A stretch of DNA of 60,000 bases from Adiantum capillus-veneris (GCA_014529385.2 CM043965.1:17499912-17559911); one strand, 5' to 3'. Shown: positions 41,560-53,070, counted from the stretch's first letter. The notes: generated by a model from the letters alone, not told the origin. Numbers and translations: made by a program.

Positions 41560-41799
41560 GCAATCGAGCATTGCGACGACGGCACGGCGGCGGCGAAGCG
41601 GTTGAGCGCGGTGAAGCGGCGGCTCCTTCTTCTTCGCGGCAAGGAATCCTCCACGAAGCAAGCGTAGAGCAGTGAGTGACACACCATCGCCTTCTTTGAG
41701 CTTACTAGTTTAGGCTTGTTGTGTGCTTGGAGCCATTTGTGGCTTGCACACGGTGTATCGGCAAGTTCCTTGCATTGACAGGTGCGACATACGCGCACA
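41191..41799 (+). repeat. 5' LTR (609 bp)
   Basis: Defined by identity with 49451-50099. It contains the TATA-like TATAAAA (41412-41418), a (CT)-rich stretch, (GT)n(GA)n and a GC-rich GACGACGGCACGGCGG segment in the transcribed part. Confidence 0.92.
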
Positions 41800-41803
41800 T
41801 TTT

Positions 41804-41821
41804 TGGCGCCGTTGCCGGGGA
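41804..41821 (+). promoter_or_regulatory. Primer-binding site (tRNA-Asp-like)
   Basis: TGGCGCCGTTGCCGGGGA starts four bases after the 5' LTR. This form is known from plant Ty3 elements of the Athila/Tat groups and is regarded as complementary to tRNA-Asp. Confidence 0.8.
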
Positions 41822-42635
41822 ATGCCGTGCATTAAGCTCGAGTAGCACTCTGTGCTTCTCCGTGGTGCAATTTCTATCGTAGGAAAGGTAAGGAAGGAGT
41901 GTGTGTGTGTGTTGAGAAGAGGGATTTGGTGTTATACTATGAGTTTTCTTTGTTAATGGAGTTTTCAAAGGTTCTGTGTTTATTCTCTGTGTATTAAGGT
42001 AGTTAGTTTTCTTTGTTAATGGAGTTTTCAAATGTTCCTGTTTTCAAATGTTCCGTGTTTATTCTCTGTGTATTAAGGTAGTTAGTTTTCTCTGTACAGT
42101 AAGTAGGAAGTAGATTAGTGAGAGTTAATAGAGTGTGTTAGTGTGTAAGAGTAGGTGTATTAGTTAGAAGTAGGTAGATAGAGTGTGTGTGTGCTCTCGC
42201 GCAGGCCGCGGCGACCTTATCCTTAAAAAAAATTAATTTAAAAAAATTTTTAATTTTTTATAAAAAATTTTAAAGGTAGGACCGGGATCAGGAATATCTC
42301 CCAGACCCAAGCCCAAGCTCACGCTCAGGCTTAGGCCTCACTCGCCTTTTTAAAAAACGAATTTAGCTTCAAACGTAGCTAAAAATCGATTTTTTGAGGA
42401 CCAACGAAACGTCAGATGTCCGAAAATTGTGCTGTAAAGCACATAGCGCCTCTAAGTGATACGCTCGTTTCGAGCTATCACACACTTTAATAAAAAAAAA
42501 TCAATCATTAAAAAACATTCAAAAAACATCAAAAACAAGAAAAAATCAAGTAGAAAACAGGGTGCAAAACACCCACAAAACAAAGCAAGTAACCTTTGAG
42601 GGTACTTGCCGACACTTGTAGGGCACCCAAAGCAC

Positions 42636-45574
42636 ATGTATCTACGCTCTGGTCGTGTGCTAGAGTTCGAACAACTAGCTAGTGCTTTGATTTACGGGGG
42701 TACTCACTATCCTTCCACGCTAGGGTCTACGCCCTCAGCGGGGACCCAAGGTAGTGCAACCCAAGACCCAAATATAGCGGCTAGCGACTCTTCCTCTGAC
42801 TACGATATTATGGAAGAGCATCTTACACAAAGCCCCGGGGGAACAAATGAAACCGTACCTAGCTGGGCCCAACAACCTGGAACTAGTGTTTTTAGCCGTT
42901 TGATGGAAACTTTTAGTAGAGCTACGCGCTCTGAACCTACGGCTAGTGAAGTAAATGAAGGGGGTGGGGAAGTAGAATCACCATTCACATCTCCTGTAGA
43001 CCCCACACTCCCTCAGAGTGTCCACGTGGACATTCCACCTACCTCATTTAATGAGGGCGCTACCGAGCTACCACCTTCCAAAGTCGCCTCTAAGGTAGCG
43101 GTGACTAAAAGTCAAAACACGGGAAGCAACATTGCATCCACCTCACGGCAACCCTCTAGTACACCAAGTTTGGACGGGGTATTTCTCACTGAAAATTGGG
43201 AATATGACCTACACACGGAGACTTTGACCGACCTATACATGGGCTACACATACCATGTGGGTTGGTTAGAAGTTGTACAATCCACATCTAGTGCCACTAG
43301 TCTAGAGGAACAACAACACATGATCTGCAATGTCATCCATAGGATTATCCAGTCCGAGAGGCAAAATTGAGGAATAAACATACCTTCGACGAGTCCTATG
43401 CGATTTTAGACATGGGCAAAGGGAAACAACCCACTCTATCACAAATGGAGACTCCCCCAGTGAGTCCCATCAATCCCCCATATGTTGTTTCGCCAGGGGT
43501 CTCAATGCAATCTGAGCCCACAAGTGATAGATTTACTTTTCCAAGTCTAGCTCATCTTTCCCTGGATGACACCACGGATACCATGCCTACCCCAATGATG
43601 GGCACGCCAAGAAACACACCATGGACCTCGTTTGTTAGTAAAGCACCGCTACATGGTAGCTCAATGCCTGCAATAGTACCTACAAGTGCGTACCAATTGT
43701 ATGCACCTATGGGTCATCACACTCATGTAGTCCCTACCCCTCCCATTGTTTCAACTACCTATGCTCCACAACCACAATACACAAGTTCTTATTTCCATGG
43801 GACTATACCGGCTAGCATTAGCATGTCACATCCGACGTCTGTTATGCCTAGGGCCACCCATATGAACTATGGACCACCACATGGCACAACATCGTACCCA
43901 ACGTGGAACCCAAGGGCTTCCTATGCGCCAAGCCCAATGCCAAGACCTACTCCACATGTAGTCTCTGGAGCGCCTTCACCCACGGTGCCTACTCACTTAG
44001 GTGACTTGGCAACATTTGCTCAAGCTATTGGTCGATCTATTGCTGAGAATATGCGTAACACGCCTGATAGAGAGCCTAGAAGTAAGGCAGTACAAATAGC
44101 CAAGCTCACACAAAAATTTAGTGGAGACGGGGATGTGAGAAAGCATATCGAAGTGTTTGAACAAATATGCGATTCTCTAGGAGAACACAATGACCTACAT
44201 AAGAGAAATTCTTTAAGCCTAACCTTAAGCGGAAAGGCTGGGGATTGGTATAGAACCCTAAGGGTGGAAGAAAAAACGATTTGCCCTACTCTTAGGAGAC
44301 TGTTCTTAAAAGAATACATACGAGAGGGAGTGCTTTGGGGTGTAGCCTCTCAGCACCAGAAAGCCCAACGAGAGGAAGGAGAGTCGGTGAGAGACTTTAT
44401 AAGTCGCTTGAAGCATTTGAATTCTCGTTGTAATCCAAATGAGCACTTCAACAATAACCAATTGCTTGATAGATTCATTAGGGGATTACGGCATGAGGAT
44501 ATCTACAATGGCCTAGTCATTAGAGGTATCACCACTTGGGAAGTAGTCACCACCAATGCGATCCAATTGGAGGATAATTTAATGATTCAAGGAGAAAGAG
44601 TGTTTGTTGAGTCTAAATCTATTAGCTCACAAGTATCGAGGCATCAGCCAATGACCCTAAAGCCTATTGCTAAGGATCCAAAGATATCTGAGATGACTTT
44701 AGCAGATCTCACCAAGGCTATTCAAGAGAGTCTTAGAGACAATCGTGCTCCACAAAACAATCATATGTATCCAAGAAGGGAGCAGCAATGGTGCTCAGTA
44801 TGCTATGGACCGCATAGTACTAGTGAATGCCCTACTTTTAGAGTAAAATTCAATGGGAGCTGCAATGCATGTGGAAGGTATGGTCATCAAGCTAAGGATT
44901 GCATAGTATTTAAGCGCGCGATGGCCAATAAACAAACCTTAGCATGGACAGACACACCTCTAGTGCCTGCATTGATGCCGGCCCCACCTCTTGAACAAAC
45001 AACACAACACATGGTCCCTAGGGCCCAAAATGTTGTTCAAACAACACCCTTACCACCTCCAGTGCTAGGACCACAACCACCACATCCGAGAATCACTTCT
45101 GTTAATCAAGTGGGTTGTGAGTCATCTATTTCTTGTTTGGAAGGCTATGAGGAAGATATAGATCCTAATATCGCCTATGGGATGGATGTGCTTGAAGAAA
45201 GTCCACAATACTACATGGAGGACTATTGGGGACAAATGAAACCTGTATATCAAGTAGCTGCTCTTGCAGCAAGAGGCCAAAATATCAATTACACTGCTAA
45301 GAGACCACCTCTTCAATGCTATGAGTGTGCAGGTCCACATCGTGTAGCCGAGTGTCCTATTAGGCTACAAAAGAACGCCAAACTAATGCAAACCAATCAA
45401 GTGAGCACGTCTACAATGCCGATATTCATGTGTAATCGATGTGGCATAGATCATTTGATTGCCCAATTTCCAAATAATCCAAATGCACCGAAGATCACGC
45501 CATTAAACTTGATTGAAGTTACCGAGGAGCCATCACCAAGTACACCCGTGGTACCAGTAAACGTACTCACATGA
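42636..45574 (+). CDS. Gag polyprotein of the non-autonomous element
   Basis: First ATG at 42636 (MYLRSGRVLEFEQ; a Y/V-RSGR start is common in plant Ty3 Gag). This frame ends at 43370 and overlaps by a few bases the main frame 43367-45574, so one frameshift or programmed shift separates a 245-residue N-terminal part from the 735-codon body. The body has a Pro/Thr/Ser-rich region, then the capsid domain (QKFSGDGDVRKHIEVFEQI, LSLTLSGKAGDWYRTL, LKEYIREGVLWGV, RDFISRLKHLNSRCN, LLDRFIRGL). Zinc-knuckle-like motifs follow: CSVCYGPHSTSEC, CNACGRYGHQAKDC (canonical spacing), CYECAGPHRVAEC, and a degenerate CNRCGIDHLIAQF. Four knuckle-like motifs is more than the usual one or two. The frame ends in a single TGA at 45572-45574. 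Confidence 0.85.
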
Positions 45575-45577
45575 TCG

Positions 45578-46285
45578 ATGCTCCAAAAACAAAATTCTAT
45601 TCTTGAGGAAAGAGACACGGCATCAATTGCCCAATCTCAGAAAAAGAAGAAAACACGAAGAAAGAGATCACAAAAAGCAGCGAAGTCAGACCCCAGTTCA
45701 AAGACCAACATAGGGACTGGTGACGACCCCGTATATATGAAGGACGCTGAAGAAGATTCTGATTCAGGTGAAACCATGGAGACCAAAACGACCACTAACA
45801 TAGAAACCAACAAGGAAGATCTTCATGAGCCACAATGGCCAGGATCCAAAAAGAAGATAGGAACATACCCAAACCCTATAGAGGAAATTGAGCGAGTCAA
45901 GCAATTAAGGAGTTTGATAGAAGATACCCAAAGGGATCTAGAACCAGCACCTAGGAAGATCTAGATTACAGACACCGTGTTCCCTATGCAACAACAACCT
46001 CACCAAGTCCATAGACCCTTGGACATACCTAGTGTCATCCAAGAAGAAAGTGACTTAAAGTCATGGGAAAGTGGGCGTACTCACTTCTTGATGGAAAGAA
46101 TGTTTACAGAGGGACTACTTGATCCTATCAAAGAAATGGAAATCCCATCTTCCCCACGTCAAGGGACTCAAGGCCAAAAGGTGCCGTTAAACATTGCCAA
46201 ATTGATGGATTTCATGTCTTCAGAAGTTAGAACCACCATCATGTCCAAACTATATAAAGACCCTGATCTAGTCTCAGCTCTTTGA
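45578..46285 (+). pseudogene. Gag-protease linker, in frame with Gag, two stops
   Basis: 45578-45964 and 45977-46285 are in the same frame as Gag and as the protease ORF. The first part is a Lys/Arg-rich then acidic linker (KKKKTRRKRSQK). The second has IQEESDLKSWESGRTHFLMER and IAKLMDFMSSEVRTTIMSKL. TAG at 45962-45964 and TGA at 46283-46285 interrupt it. I know no domain for it. Confidence 0.6.
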
Positions 46286-46333
46286 GCCTTCCTCAATGGA
46301 GAACTGAAGTTTGGGCTACCACAATTTGCACAG

Positions 46334-47215
46334 ATGGATGGAGCTGGGGAGATTCCAATAGAGGAGGAATACATAGATCCACAACCCAACCTAGATGAGA
46401 ACCTTGTTATAGAAATACCTGTTAACAAGTTGGGACAATACTTTGAGGGTGATGAATCCAATGCGACTATACCAATCACTACTAAGGGATTAACTATAAA
46501 GGGAATCCTTGATGGTGGCGTTGGGGTTAGCATTGTGACTAAAAATTGCTGGGAAACTATGGGAAGACCTCATCTTGTGACCACAACCATAGTAGTGAAG
46601 ATGGCCAATGGGTCTATTGTTAAACCTATTGGGATGCTAGAAGATCTCAAGATCAAGGTCTTTGGACATAAAATAAGGATTACCTTTATTGTTATGGATT
46701 TCTCCAAACACACTATGGCATTGGAGATGATCTTAGGACGTCCTTTCATGAGGGAAGCAAAAATGGTACATGACTGGTCTAAAAACCATGTCTACTTGCA
46801 GTTCCAAGATTCTGTCATTCGAGTGGATCTTGTAACAGGTCGAGCACATCCTCTAGGAAACAGGTTTATAATTGATCATAGATTTGACACAACAGTTCAC
46901 TCGACCCCGTTGCAGTATTGTTACACGTGTAAAGCGGACACTGATGTTGGGGAAGATTCTCCTTATATGGATGTACTACCTGGGATGACAGAGTCGGACA
47001 ATGTGGATTGGTTACACCTAGAAGCAACCATAGACACTTGGGGAAACAGGGGGACGACCTGGGTAACACCTGAGGGGGATGAAATGCCCGTACCCTTAAA
47101 TATGCTACAAGCAATGCATATAGCTTCTAACAAGACTCATCCTAATATAACGAAGAAAACATACAAGTGGGTCCCTAAAGCTTCTTTAGCGACCATAGCT
47201 AGTGCTAAAAAATAA
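46334..47215 (+). CDS. Retropepsin-like protease domain of the non-autonomous element
   Basis: An open frame of 293 codons in the same frame as Gag. It contains ITTKGLTIKGILDGGVGVSI, TKNCWETMGRP, IKVFGHKIRITFIVMDF and LEMILGRPFMREAKMVHDW. This is the layout of plant Ty3 retropepsins (catalytic strand, 'W..MG.P', 'ILGRPF'). The catalytic triplet reads Asp-Gly-Gly instead of Asp-Ser/Thr-Gly, so activity is doubtful. The tail ends in YKWVPKASL. No RT follows. Confidence 0.8.
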   Translation: MDGAGEIPIEEEYIDPQPNLDENLVIEIPVNKLGQYFEGDESNATIPITTKGLTIKGILDGGVGVSIVTKNCWETMGRPHLVTTTIVVKMANGSIVKPIGMLEDLKIKVFGHKIRITFIVMDFSKHTMALEMILGRPFMREAKMVHDWSKNHVYLQFQDSVIRVDLVTGRAHPLGNRFIIDHRFDTTVHSTPLQYCYTCKADTDVGEDSPYMDVLPGMTESDNVDWLHLEATIDTWGNRGTTWVTPEGDEMPVPLNMLQAMHIASNKTHPNITKKTYKWVPKASLATIASAKK

Positions 47216-49437
47216 AATCCTTGTAAGAAACGTCCCACTCTCTCCAAGAAAAGTAAGAAAATGTTGCGATGGATTCCTAAACGACTATTGGAAGCCCAAG
47301 GCTACTATCAAGGAAATGATCAAATCTGGGTGCCAAAACGTAGATTGTGTTCTTACCTATCACCTGACCCATGTGAGCCCAATCCCGTAGCTCCAAAACA
47401 AATCAACGATCACGGAAAGGAAAAAAATCATAGAATGGTACACACCCACTCCAGAGCTAGTTTGGGTACCAAAGAAAGAACAATTTGTTCCACCTAACTC
47501 AAGAAGGGGGGAGTCCCATGAAGCTTCTAGCTCCTCACGTAAGGCATCCATAGAGGTAAAAGCTTCTCCACAGCCTCCACCTACAATAGTGGAACTCCAT
47601 GAACCTACAAAGGAATCCACACCTCCCAGTGTTTAAGAATCACCTGATGAACCACTTCAAGTTCGATCCTAGGAAAGTACCTTACCACCCTTGCAACTCG
47701 ACGAGGCACCTAAGGTAATAGAAAACTACTGGCAAAAATCCCCCCCTATTACCAACTGGAATAATTGGTTTCAAAGGGTGACAAGCTCATTTCAAACGGT
47801 ATGATCTACCCAAGGAAGGGGGGAGTGTTTGCTGACAGTCATCATTCACTTGCTTCCCTCTCAACCCTCTTTCCCTGACATCTTCATTTCCAATCTTAGG
47901 GAATGTATATATATAGCCTTATACTCATTAAAAAAAACAAAAATAATAAAGAGCAAGAGAAATTAGCAAACGAGTATGCACAATAAAAGTCAAAACATTG
48001 ACCCAGACCTACACATTCTCATCCGGTACACTGAAACAGAAACCTATGTTATCAAACACCTTTGATCCTCATCACTCGGGTGATGGAGGGTAGGTAGAAT
48101 TAGTACAATAGGAGTGTTTCTGTTTTAGAGTTGAGTGATTAGCAAAGTTCCTTTTTCCCACTGATGTACCTCCTAGAGGTATTCTTTGTGTTTCTTAGTG
48201 TGTATAGGAACGTGTTGCTGTGGTTAGGATTTGGACCTTCATGGAATATTTCTCTCGTTCACACTTCAGATCAAGCGCGACCATCGACACAAACGGGTGT
48301 TTCTTGTCCATTAGCATTGCCCCTTATCTTTTTTGCATCTATGATTGTCTGCTTTGATTGTGTTTGGTAGCATAATATTCAGCACATTTGCTTAGTATCA
48401 AACATTAAATTCAATGAATTTTTTGTCATAATCACTTGTCTAGATTTAAAAATCAAGCAGTCCGACTAAGCTAGTTTGACCAAGTTAGGTGTTAGAGATC
48501 TTCTCTTAATACCATGGGGAATGCCTTCCTAATAATCAAGGGTTACTTAGGTTTTTAATCCGATTTAGACAGCATTGTGTGAAATGTACTAGGGCTTTCT
48601 AGTGGGCTTGACCCTATTGACCTTTAGCTTAAGTATTATAAAGGGAGTTTACTAATGTGATGAGCCTGGGGAGGGTAACAGTGTTATATGACCCCCCAAA
48701 GTTACAAAATTAAAATGTTGAAAACGAACAAACAAAAAATCAAAGTGCTACAATGTAAAATCTTCAGCTGGAAGAGAAATCTCAGCTTGATTGGGTACTT
48801 CACTCACATGTATCGCCTATGGTACTAGAGCCCTAGAGGTTCCTAGTGTGGGCGCTTTTCCTTGAAAAGCAAAAAACCCAAGGCATACAAAATAAGCACA
48901 CACATCAAAATTGAAACACTGTGAAAAGACTTTGGGGGGTCAAAGAAAAGGTAATCAGTTAGGCGATGATTTCATGAGAAATTCCTTTTATCGTAGCTTA
49001 ACTACAAGGTCTTCTAGGTATAGCCTTTAGTCAGCCCTCGAACATGAAATACTTAGCTCTCGCGATTAAACAACTTAATTGACCAGAGAAAATTAAGAAG
49101 CTTACCTATGGTATTAATAGCCGATCTCTAGTGCCTTTCGATCGTTAAATTAGCGACCCCAGACTTGTTTAATGTTTTACCTTTACATCTGTTTATGCCT
49201 TTGATTATATTGCAATTTAATGTTTATTGTTGACAAATTGTTTAAAATTCTGTTACCAATCAATTTGTCTGCTTAAAACTGCATATGATTTTTAATCGCT
49301 TATGAGAATGCAATTATTGTGCCAATGTTGTTTGATTTTGCAGTGACTGAAGAAGGCTAAGGACATTCATCTCAAATGCTCTTCCACCTCGACGAACGAG
49401 CTTCAACTCAATAGCTTCCGAGGACGGAATCTACATC
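47216..49437 (+). other. Non-coding tail of the element with W(V/I)PK relic motifs
   Basis: After the protease ORF short frames read LRWIPKRLLEAQGYYQGN, QIWVPKRR and, in another frame, VWVPKKEQFVPP and a Pro/Ser/Glu-rich stretch to about 47640, so the coding region once extended further. From 47,850 to 49,430 nothing coding is seen. No YxDD, RNase H, HHCC or GPY/F motif is present on either strand. Confidence 0.7.
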
Positions 49438-49448
49438 AGGAAGGGGGG
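49438..49448 (+). promoter_or_regulatory. Polypurine tract
   Basis: AGGAAGGGGGG immediately before the 3' LTR; it primes plus-strand DNA synthesis in LTR retrotransposons. Confidence 0.8.
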
Positions 49449-49450
49449 CA

Positions 49451-49788
49451 TGTTAACCCTCACGGCTCACGGACACCCTATCACCTACGAGACGGACGTT
49501 GTAACCTACGACGGACATTGTATTATTTATTTGGAAAAGTCAGGTACCGGGCTTGTCGGTCCAATAGGAAAAGGGTAAGAGTGATCGCCGATGAGAGGCG
49601 CACTCTAACTGGAACATTCAAGGGATTAGTTGGCTAAGCATGGGCGTCCAAGTGTGAATGGGGCGAGCTCATATAAAAGTCAACTAAACCTAAAATTCAC
49701 TCATTCTCTCATTGGTGCAATAGAAGAGTGCTCTTGCTCCATCTCCATCTCCATCTTCTTCTTCTTCACCTCCTTGTGTGTGTGTGTA

Positions 49789-49862
<74 letters not shown>

Positions 49863-50099
49863 CGATCGAGCATTGCGACGACGGCACGGCGGCGGCGAAG
49901 CGGTTGAGCGCGGTGAAGCGGCGGTTCCTTCTTCTTCGCGGCGAGGAATCCTCCACGAAGCAAGCGTAGAGTGGTGAGTGACACCATCGCCTTCTTTGAG
50001 CTTACTAGTTTAGGCTTGTTGTGTGCTTGGAGCCATTTGTGGCTCGCACACGGTGTATCGGCAAGTTCCTTGCATTGACACGTGCGACATACGCACACA
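49451..50099 (+). repeat. 3' LTR (649 bp)
   Basis: Matches 41191-41799. It is longer because of an extra TCTCCA unit and a much longer GA run (about 49795-49860), where the 5' LTR has (GT)n(GA)n. Confidence 0.92.
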
Positions 50100-53040
50100 T
50101 GGCTCTACGCAAGATGCTGATATCGGCACAAAAATTACATTGTTGAAAAAGATGTCGTGCTTGGCAATCTCCTCCTGGTTGATATGTATGCCAAATGTGG
50201 TGCGCTTGAGAAAGCACAAAGACAAGAGATTCCTATATGGAATGTCGGCACTGATTGTGGAAAGTGCACAACGAGAGCAAGGCATGAAAGCTCTAGGCTG
50301 TTTTCAGCAGATGTGAAGTGAGGGCCTCTCTCTGGATGCAACCACCTACGCATGCATCTTGAAGGCATGTGGCTCGTTAGCATACATGGAGATTTAAAAA
50401 GCTTGCACGAGGCTCATCCATGTGGCGTGACTTTTCAAGGAGATTCAAAATCTCGCAGCTCCTTCGTCCATGTGGCATCGCTTCTCAAACGGCTTCAATA
50501 CAACACACTTTAACAGGTCGTGTGGGCTTTATTACAGGTAGCACTCACAAACAGCTTCCTCTTGGTAGCAAATGCAAAGCGAGGGCCTATCTCCAAATGC
50601 AATAAGCTATGCATGCATCTGGAAGGCATCTGGCTCTACGCAAGATGCTGATATGGGCGAAAAAATTTACTCACGAACAACTCCCTCTCGGCAGTAGATG
50701 CAAAGTGAGGGCCTCTCTCCAAATGCAATCAAAGGCCTATTATTACATTATTACTCAGAGGCTATTGCATTCACCTCCCTCTTGGGTGTTCTGTTTGGAA
50801 TGTCATATCCTTTTAGCAGATGCAAAGCAAGGGCCTCTCTCCAGATGGAATCACCTACGTGTGCATCTTGAAGTCATCTGGCTCTACGCAAGACGTTGAT
50901 ATGGGCAAATTTTTTTACTATTATTACATTGTTACTCAGAGGTTGTTGCATTCAGCTCCCTCTCAAGGCTATTGAAAATAGATGTTCAAACCATCTTAAT
51001 CTGCACCCGAACTATTTGTTTATGGTGCTTCAAACAAGTTTGGAAGGGCAGGAACCATTGCATCTTTGAAAAAGTCCCCTTGATAAGAAAATAGGGAAGT
51101 GTTTATCTCCGTTGGACAAATGTGGGACAATTCAGCAAGGGTTGTTTATAAAACTTGTCATGCTTGGCAATGCCTTGGTTGACATGTATGCCGAATGTGG
51201 TGCACTTCAGAAAGCACAAAACGAGCTTGAGGAGCTTCTTGCCCCAGTGCATTGATTGCGGGATAAGCGCATCAGGAGCCAGGCCAAAAATATGTTGGAC
51301 GTTTTCAGAGGATCTGAATCAAGGACCTCTCTCTAGAATCAATCACATATGCGTGCATCTTGAAGCCGTGTGTGTGTATGCAAGATGCTGATATGGACTT
51401 AAAATTTTGCTCTGATATTGTTAGTCAGGGGTTGCGAAAGAAACCTGTCGGGCATGGAAATGCCTTGGTTGATATGTACGCCAAATGTGGCGCTCTTGTG
51501 CAGCATGTCGTCTTTTGGAATGCATTCATTGCAGGATAGGCCGGGCCAGGAAGCTATGGGTTGTTTTGAACAGGTGCGAAGCGAGGGCCTTTCTCTAGAT
51601 GCTATCACCTATGTATGCATCTTGTAGGCATGTGGCTCGATACAAGATGCTCTGTAAAAGAGATGGCGTGCTTGGCACTGCCTTCATTGATACATATGCC
51701 AAATGTGGGACACTTCAGCTGGGGCTTTTTCAAAAAGTTGTCGTGCTTGGCAATGCCTTGGTCAATACGTATGCTGAATATAGTGCACTTTAGAAAGCAG
51801 AAAACGTGCTTGCGCAGATTCTACTCCCGAATGCTGTCTCCTGCAGTGCATTGATTGTGGGAATGTGTGTCAATTGTGGGGCACTTTAGATACGACTGTT
51901 TCAAAAAATTGTTGTGCTTGGCTTATGTTCTTACTCAAGACTGTCATATGGGTAAGAGAATTCACAATCAACTGGCGCTGCTTGGAAACGCGTTGGTCCG
52001 TATTTATGTCAAATGTGATGCCAACATGGAAACATGAAATGTCTTAATAGGCATGCTCTTCACTTGGAATGCATTGTCTATAGAATACGTTCAAAATATT
52101 CTTGAGGAGCTTTCTATCCCGAGTGCCGTCTCTTGGAGTGTATTGATTGCAGGATACATGCAATAGGAGCATGGCCAAAAAACTCTTGGTTGTTTTCAGT
52201 GGATGCAAAGGGAGGGACTCTCTCCAGATGCAATCACATAAGCGTGCATCTTGTAGGCATGTTACTGTATGCAAGATGCCAACATGCGCTTATAAATTCA
52301 CTTTGATATTGTTGGTTAGAGGCTTTTGCCAAAAAAATTCCATGCTTGGAAATGCCTTTGTCGATATCTATGCCAGATGTGGTGCTCCTGTGTGGGATGC
52401 TGTATTTTGGAACATACAGATTGTAGGATATGCCCAACAACAGCCGGGCCAGCAAGCTCTAGGCTGTTTTCAACAGGTGCAAAGAGAGGGCCTTTATCCA
52501 AACGCTATCACCTACGTGTGCATTTTGCAGGCATGTCGCTCTATGAAAATTGCTCTCAAAAAGAGATGGCGTGCTTGGCCATACCTCCGTTGATATGTAT
52601 GCCAAATGTGGGACACTTCAACAAGGGTTGTTCATAAAAATTGTAGTGCTTGGCAATGCCTTGGTTGATACGTATGCTAAATGTGGTGCACTTCAGAAAG
52701 CACAAAACAAGCTTGAGGAGCTTCTTATTCCCAATGCTGTCTCTTGGAGTGCATTGATTGTAGGATACGTGCAACATGAACAGGGACAAAAATCTCTCGA
52801 CTGCTTTCATCAGATCCAAAGTGACGGCCTCTCTCCAAATGCAATCACATATGTGTTCATCTACAAGGCATGTGTCTGCAAAGATGCAATATGACATGGG
52901 CATGTTCTTCATGACCATTTTGCCCGAAATGTTGTTTGTCGAATGAATTAAATGATGGGAATGGCATCTCTTTCAATGCATTGGTAGCGGGATACACATC
53001 GCAAGAGAAAGCCCAGAAAGCTCTAGGCTATTTTCATCCT
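50100..53040 (+). pseudogene. Decayed PPR protein gene(s), many repeats in broken frames
   Basis: At least ten PPR-repeat relics lie in tandem on the plus strand, in all three frames with stops and gaps: near 50140-50350, 50600-50720, 50830-50890, 51160-51240, 51450-51640, 51660-51860, 52170-52290, 52340-52590, 52600-52890 and 52940-53030. The best preserved, 52640-52870, reads LGNALVDTYAKCGALQKAQ, then PNAVSWSALIVGYVQHEQGQ and GLSPNAITYVFIYKAC, the P-L-S alternation. Gene families of this kind encode organellar RNA-binding and editing factors. No E or DYW domain is seen. The relics end close to the (CT)n run at 53071. A retrotransposon split the left part (40950-41190) from the rest. Confidence 0.8.
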
Positions 53041-53068
53041 TCTATCTGCAGTGTGGACTCCTTGAATG

Positions 53069-53070
<2 letters not shown>

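Larger units (their letters stand above)
41191..50099 (+). mobile_element. Non-autonomous LTR retrotransposon encoding only Gag-protease (8.9 kb)
   Basis: 5' LTR 41191-41799 and 3' LTR 49451-50099, both TGTTAACCCTCACGG...ACATACGC(G/A)CACA. The 5-bp target duplication TGGCT is at 41186-41190 and 50100-50104. PBS at 41804, polypurine tract AGGAAGGGGGG at 49438-49448. By eye the LTRs differ at about 14 positions in some 600 aligned bases plus microsatellite length changes, so the insertion is fairly young. Inside are a Gag ORF and a protease-like domain, but no RT, RNase H or integrase in the remaining 2.2 kb. Replication would need enzymes from another element. Confidence 0.9.

Noticed and set aside
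41191-50099. Reading the element as a full autonomous Athila/Tat-type retrotransposon
   Set aside because: I searched 47.2-49.4 kb on both strands for RT, RNase H and integrase motifs and found none, although the PBS type is shared with those groups.
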